Assembly: GCF_964340395.1 (NCBI RefSeq)
Contig: NC_135565.1
Coordinates: forward strand, 10,586,742 to 10,596,741
Length of the DNA stretch: 10,000 nt
Source of the DNA: Glandiceps talaboti
Lineage: Eukaryota; Hemichordata; Enteropneusta; Spengelidae
Direction of reading: 5' to 3'
This document shows, piece after piece, positions 7,071 to 10,000 of the stretch (within the stretch, counting starts at the first letter, position 1; each line of letters opens with the position of its first letter). The translations under genes and the position numbers were made by a program. Below the pieces are notes generated by a model, which saw nothing but the letters and a program-made list of their open reading frames with translations, ran no database searches and had not been told where the DNA came from.

Positions 7071-7511
7071 CTGTTTTGCATGCCTCCACCTCAGTGTACC
7101 TTCTCCGGCGTTGGTTGATAATCTTGTATCTGAGACAAAAGCGCCACCGACATTATACGTACATACCTCTCATTCAACTTCAATTTCGGCTGGGATTTGA
7201 GTATGAGATGTGCACTTTCTGCTGCACTGCATATGAAACCGGGAGGGAGGAGGTAACTGCCATAGGCGGTAAAATAGGGACGGTCCAAACGGAGTGGTTC
7301 CTTATTTCTTTTTTTACTGTTCTCAAGTTTGAGGAAAGGTACATTTTTCTAATTTTCATGTTCAAACTTAAAACATGGGATTTTTTAGGGGATTAAAGAT
7401 CAAATATCTGTGATTCTAACATTAACCATATTTGCCATTCATATTACACATGGTTCGGGCTGATTTAAATCTGATGTAGTGAACTTGGCGCGATTTCTGT
7501 ATTTACCTGTC

Positions 7512-7541
7512 TTGTTCCTAGGCACTCGGAACTAGGAACAA
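7512..7541. repeat. Short inverted repeat
   Basis: TTGTTCCTAG at 7512-7521 and its exact reverse complement at 7532-7541 leave a 10-base loop. It lies inside an intron and no function is apparent. Confidence 0.7.
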
Positions 7542-7964
7542 AAAAAGACAACGCGACAATAAAACATACGAAATAGAGGTAGAGAGACGAAGCACGCCAA
7601 GATTTTAATTATATTGTACAGGGTTCTTACAGCATAGCGCAAACACTACAACAACAAAGTCGGACCATTTTGAGAATATAACAGTCGTTAGGCTAATAAA
7701 AGATGAGAAATGATCTCCTTTTTTCGCAAAATGTGTTACAGCACTAACGGTTTGGCGTTCTGCACAGAGCAACACAGTCAGTTGCATGGGGGAGGGATCA
7801 TAATTAACACAACAGCCAACACAACAACCAGTAATGACTTATACAGTTTGATTCAAATGTAATCCAAAGGAACATACTATAAGAAGGATATGGTCTTAAC
7901 GTTTGATTGTTAACCACCATTGTCACATGTATTTACAATGTTCTCTATCATTCGATGTACTAAC

Positions 7965-8084
7965 CTTCAGGCACACAGTTCATTTCATCTGATCCATCTA
8001 AACAGTCGATTCGAACATTACAGCGGTAGTATTGATTAATACAAGAACCGTCTGTACAAGTAAACGTTCCAGCAGGACATTTCC
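7965..8084 (-). CDS. Exon: LDL-receptor class A repeat 2
   Basis: A 120-base phase 1-1 exon with a taatag acceptor before 8084 and a gttagt donor after 7965. It encodes a second complete LDLa repeat with six cysteines, from KCPAGTFTC through DGSCIN and YRCNVRIDC to LDGSDEMNC. The DGSDE cluster is kept and the Asp before the fifth cysteine is present, but the usual Asp after the fourth cysteine is Asn. This is the reverse of repeat 1, which keeps the first of these residues and loses the second. The exon ends in VPE plus a split Gly codon and joins kringle 2 with almost no linker. Confidence 0.95.
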
Positions 8085-8847
8085 CTATTACAAGAATTAT
8101 ATAAGAAAGAAAGAAAACAAGTTAAGAAGACGTACTTTATCATAAATTATATGACAACATGACAAGATAAAAATATGTTACTGGCTTTGAAACCATTGTC
8201 GTCGCACAAATTTATGTCGACAATTAGTCTGATTACAAAAAATTATTGTGAAAAATCCACGACTAATTGTGTTGATATTCCTTATGAAAATTTGAATATT
8301 TCACAATAAATTCACATTGGATATGTGGGTAGCTTGTTTGCTTGATGTTTTAAAATGTGTCTTTTTTATAATAATAAAAAATCCTCTGGCACGCTTTCGA
8401 TTAGTAATGTGAGCAAGTTTGTACAATTTTTAATTTTGCGAAAATAAACTGCTGACTATGTTGACAATTCCACCAGTTTAAACGTTTGCATTACATTAGT
8501 TATCAACTAGATATACGCAGCACTTCATAGAATATTGCCCGTAGGTTCGTCAGAATGTGAACACGTTGGTTTTGGAATTATCTCCAGGACAGCTAGAATT
8601 ACCAGTGATTCCAAACTAAATCTACTTTTATAGGGATGATCCCCAATTCGGTATCCCAAGCTGTGCATTTCAACATATATTGGCGTCATTAAAGGGCGGC
8701 ATATACGTCATTCATGCCCGTAGCAGCTGACCATAGAACAAATCACATACGTAAATAGTATTAACCTTACTATAAACATAGCGTTTAGCTGACACTCCTA
8801 GATCCTGGAACTCGGATTGAAAATTACAATATTCGATGCGCACAGTC

Positions 8848-8849
<2 letters not shown>

Positions 8850-8935
<86 letters not shown>
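8850..8935. repeat. (AATC)n microsatellite
   Basis: About 21 uninterrupted AATC units. In one frame they read as a repeating INQS peptide, which is only an effect of the repeat. Some CR1/L2-type LINEs end in GATT-type tails, but no LINE sequence was recognised beside this array. Confidence 0.97.
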
Positions 8936-8962
8936 CACAAACAAACAAACAAACAAACAAAC
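8936..8962. repeat. (AAAC)n microsatellite
   Basis: A short run of AAAC units directly follows the AATC array, then degenerate CAATC-like units continue to about 8990. The compound layout suggests one drifting repeat tract. Confidence 0.9.
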
Positions 8963-9085
8963 ATCAATCAATTAACCAGTCAACCAAACCAATCTGCCGT
9001 AATAACAAGACAACGAAAATGTGAAAATTTGCTCTAGAACAGAAAATTAAAGACACACCATGTCAGAGTATTACAATATACCTAC

Positions 9086-9220
9086 CATTTTCATCTAAGT
9101 AATATACACAGTTTTCTTCGTCACTTCCATCTATACACTGATGTTGTCTATCACAGCGGTTTTCTCTTACAATACACTGTCCACTTTTACACGCATACTC
9201 AGTAGGTAGGCATGTGGGTC
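9086..9220 (-). CDS. Exon: LDL-receptor class A repeat 1
   Basis: A 135-base phase 1-1 exon with a ttttag acceptor before 9220 and a gtaggt donor after 9086. It encodes a complete LDLa repeat with six cysteines, from TCLPTEYAC through SGQCIV and NRCDRQHQC to IDGSDEENC. The repeat usually folds around one calcium ion. The DGSDE acidic cluster and the Asp after the fourth cysteine are present, but the acidic residue usually found just before the fifth cysteine is Gln (QHQC), so the calcium cage may be weakened. A short linker, VYYLDENG, leads directly into LDLa2 across the next intron. LDLa repeats bind ligands or partner proteins outside the cell. Confidence 0.95.
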
Positions 9221-9808
9221 CTAAAATATGTGGTGTTTTCCAGTACAATTGCATTAATTACATACATTATAAGTAATATATTATTAGAATTTTCACACGA
9301 TATTTGACTACGACACAATCAGCTTGGACTCTTGCAACAATGTGATATACGTACGGAGAATCATACATACCTATTTATCAGGATTTAATTTCAGTGGTGT
9401 GAGAAGACTAGTAAAACTTATAACACTATTTCAGTGAATTAAGCTATAACACATAGGTATTACTGTCCAATTTAAGGCTATTTAAGGTCGTTGAATTCAT
9501 TAAAAAAATCATTGCAGGTAATAAAAACTGTCTAATGTTACAAAACAAGAAAGAGAAAACAAATCCTGGTATTCGGTTTTTACACTGAGAAATAACAAAA
9601 TGATGATAATACTTACAATAACTGATAATTAAATGAAATGTAATTTTATCCATTTTTTTCACATATCTCATTACATATTTTTGCAATTACTGAGTAACAA
9701 ACTTTGTCTTGGTCTATGTTGTTTCTAATTGTTTTGTAACTTTCTAGAAGTAATCCATCCTTTCCCATTCATATGGCCAACTAGTGTATTAAGAAGACAT
9801 ACCCTTAC
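9221..9808 (-). other. Intron between kringle 1 and LDLa1
   Basis: This 588-base intron has a gtaagg donor and a ttttag acceptor. It is AT-rich, and I see no coding module, repeat array or RNA gene in it. Short open frames on either strand here lack recognisable domains. Confidence 0.75.
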
Positions 9809-10000
9809 CACCACTACACGATTTTTGTGGTTCCCCAACATTGCAATGCTCCCATCGAATCTCTGGTTCAGTCGTATAACACCATGGTCTCACTTGACCC
9901 TGTGCTATTGACGGCAGTCTACAGTAGTTGTGATCACCGATACCTTTGTCGGTAACTATTTGTGGCGAATAGTTGTGTGTATGTGGTGTTTGCCGTGACC
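9809..10000 (-). CDS. Exon: kringle 1, middle and C-terminal part (runs off right edge)
   Basis: The frame is open from the window edge to a GT donor at 9808 (GGTG followed by gtaagg). It reads through TPHTHNYSP, then KGIGDHNYCRLPS, then RPWCYTTEPEIRWEHCN, and ends near KSCSG. These match the kringle landmarks: the PH-H stretch, the NYCR cysteine, the PWCYT cysteine and the final cysteine pair. The first two kringle cysteines must lie beyond base 10000. The last two cysteines are eight residues apart (CNVGEPQKSC), against four in kringle 2 (CDIPDC), so the C-terminal turn is longer than usual. The exon ends in phase 1 and its final G completes a Gly codon with the LDLa1 exon. Kringles are disulfide-stabilised extracellular binding modules without enzymatic activity. 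Confidence 0.92.

Larger units (their letters stand above)
6673..7964 (-). other. Intron between LDLa2 and kringle 2
   Basis: A 1292-base intron carrying a LINE 3' remnant at 6841-7070 in opposite orientation to the gene, with a hairpin at 6815-6851. Between 7080 and 7300 lies a patch visibly richer in GC than its surroundings, with open frames on both strands but no recognisable domain. From 7300 to 7964 I see nothing beyond a short inverted repeat (7512-7541). Confidence 0.75.
8085..9085 (-). other. Intron between LDLa1 and LDLa2
   Basis: A 1001-base intron that contains the (AATC)n and (AAAC)n microsatellites at 8850-8962. The remainder, including 8100-8849, is AT-rich and shows no exon, RNA gene or recognisable transposon. 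Confidence 0.75.
1056..10000 (-). other. Partial split gene: kringle-LDLa-LDLa-kringle-DEG/ENaC channel
   Basis: Gene-level entry joining the ten minus-strand exons listed separately. The joins are supported by GT-AG introns throughout and unbroken phase: K1 exon ends in phase 1, LDLa1 1-1, LDLa2 1-1, kringle 2 first exon 1-1, second exon 1-1, then channel exons 1-2, 2-1, 1-0, 0-0 and 0-1. Intron lengths are 588, 1001, 1292, 671, 554, 1967, 615, 279 and 487 bases. Both ends are missing: no start, TM1, TM2 or stop codon is seen. DEG/ENaC proteins are trimeric, sodium-selective plasma-membrane channels gated by acid, peptides or force; kringle and LDLa modules bind proteins or lipids outside the cell. 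The main doubt is whether the modules and the channel really share one transcript, because phase-1 joins are common between unrelated extracellular exons. Confidence 0.8.

Noticed and set aside
7076-7396. Overlapping ORFs on both strands in a GC-richer patch
   Set aside because: No recognisable domain, no convincing splice context and no phase-compatible exon. It may be part of an old repeat.
8850-8962. Regular tandem repeat, considered as a CRISPR array
   Set aside because: Units are four bases with no spacers, and the DNA is clearly animal; it is a microsatellite.
9444-9686. Minus-strand ORF of 80 codons
   Set aside because: It lies inside the intron between kringle 1 and LDLa1, is AT-driven and has no domain or splice support.

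Overview
The window looks like nuclear DNA of an invertebrate animal. It is AT-rich and intron-rich, full of microsatellites, and carries remnants of non-LTR retrotransposons. The lineage cannot be fixed from the sequence. A marine spiralian or invertebrate deuterostome would fit, but that is a guess.

Nearly the whole window is one split gene on the minus strand, read from 10000 down to 1056, with both ends outside the window. Ten coding exons can be placed. All nine introns between them have GT-AG ends and every reading phase matches. In transcript order they are: the end of a first kringle (9809-10000), LDL-receptor class A repeat 1 (9086-9220), LDLa repeat 2 (7965-8084), a second kringle on two exons (6538-6672 and 5738-5866), and five exons (4877-5183, 2803-2909, 2024-2187, 1649-1744, 1056-1161) for the extracellular domain of a DEG/ENaC/ASIC-type sodium channel. 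Together they give about 497 residues. The first transmembrane helix should lie beyond the right edge. The rest of the thumb, the pore and TM2 should lie beyond the left edge. The inferred product is a DEG/ENaC channel with a kringle-LDLa-LDLa-kringle insert in its ectodomain. The insert exons are all bounded by phase-1 introns, while the channel exons have mixed phases, as expected for exon shuffling into an older channel gene.

The introns hold the mobile DNA. The largest (2910-4876) contains a 5'-truncated Tx1/L1-like LINE on the plus strand, with an intact C-terminal ORF, an A-rich tail and a 15-bp target-site duplication with one mismatch. The intron at 6673-7964 contains a decayed CR1/L2-like LINE 3' end with a GATA/GATT tail and a perfect 17-bp hairpin at its 5' edge. 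The left end (1-405) is (AT)n DNA holding a large imperfect palindrome. Other microsatellites are (CA)n, (GA)n, a hexamer that becomes a pentamer, (AATC)n and (AAAC)n. No tRNA, rRNA, CRISPR array, promoter or polyadenylation site of the main gene was seen.
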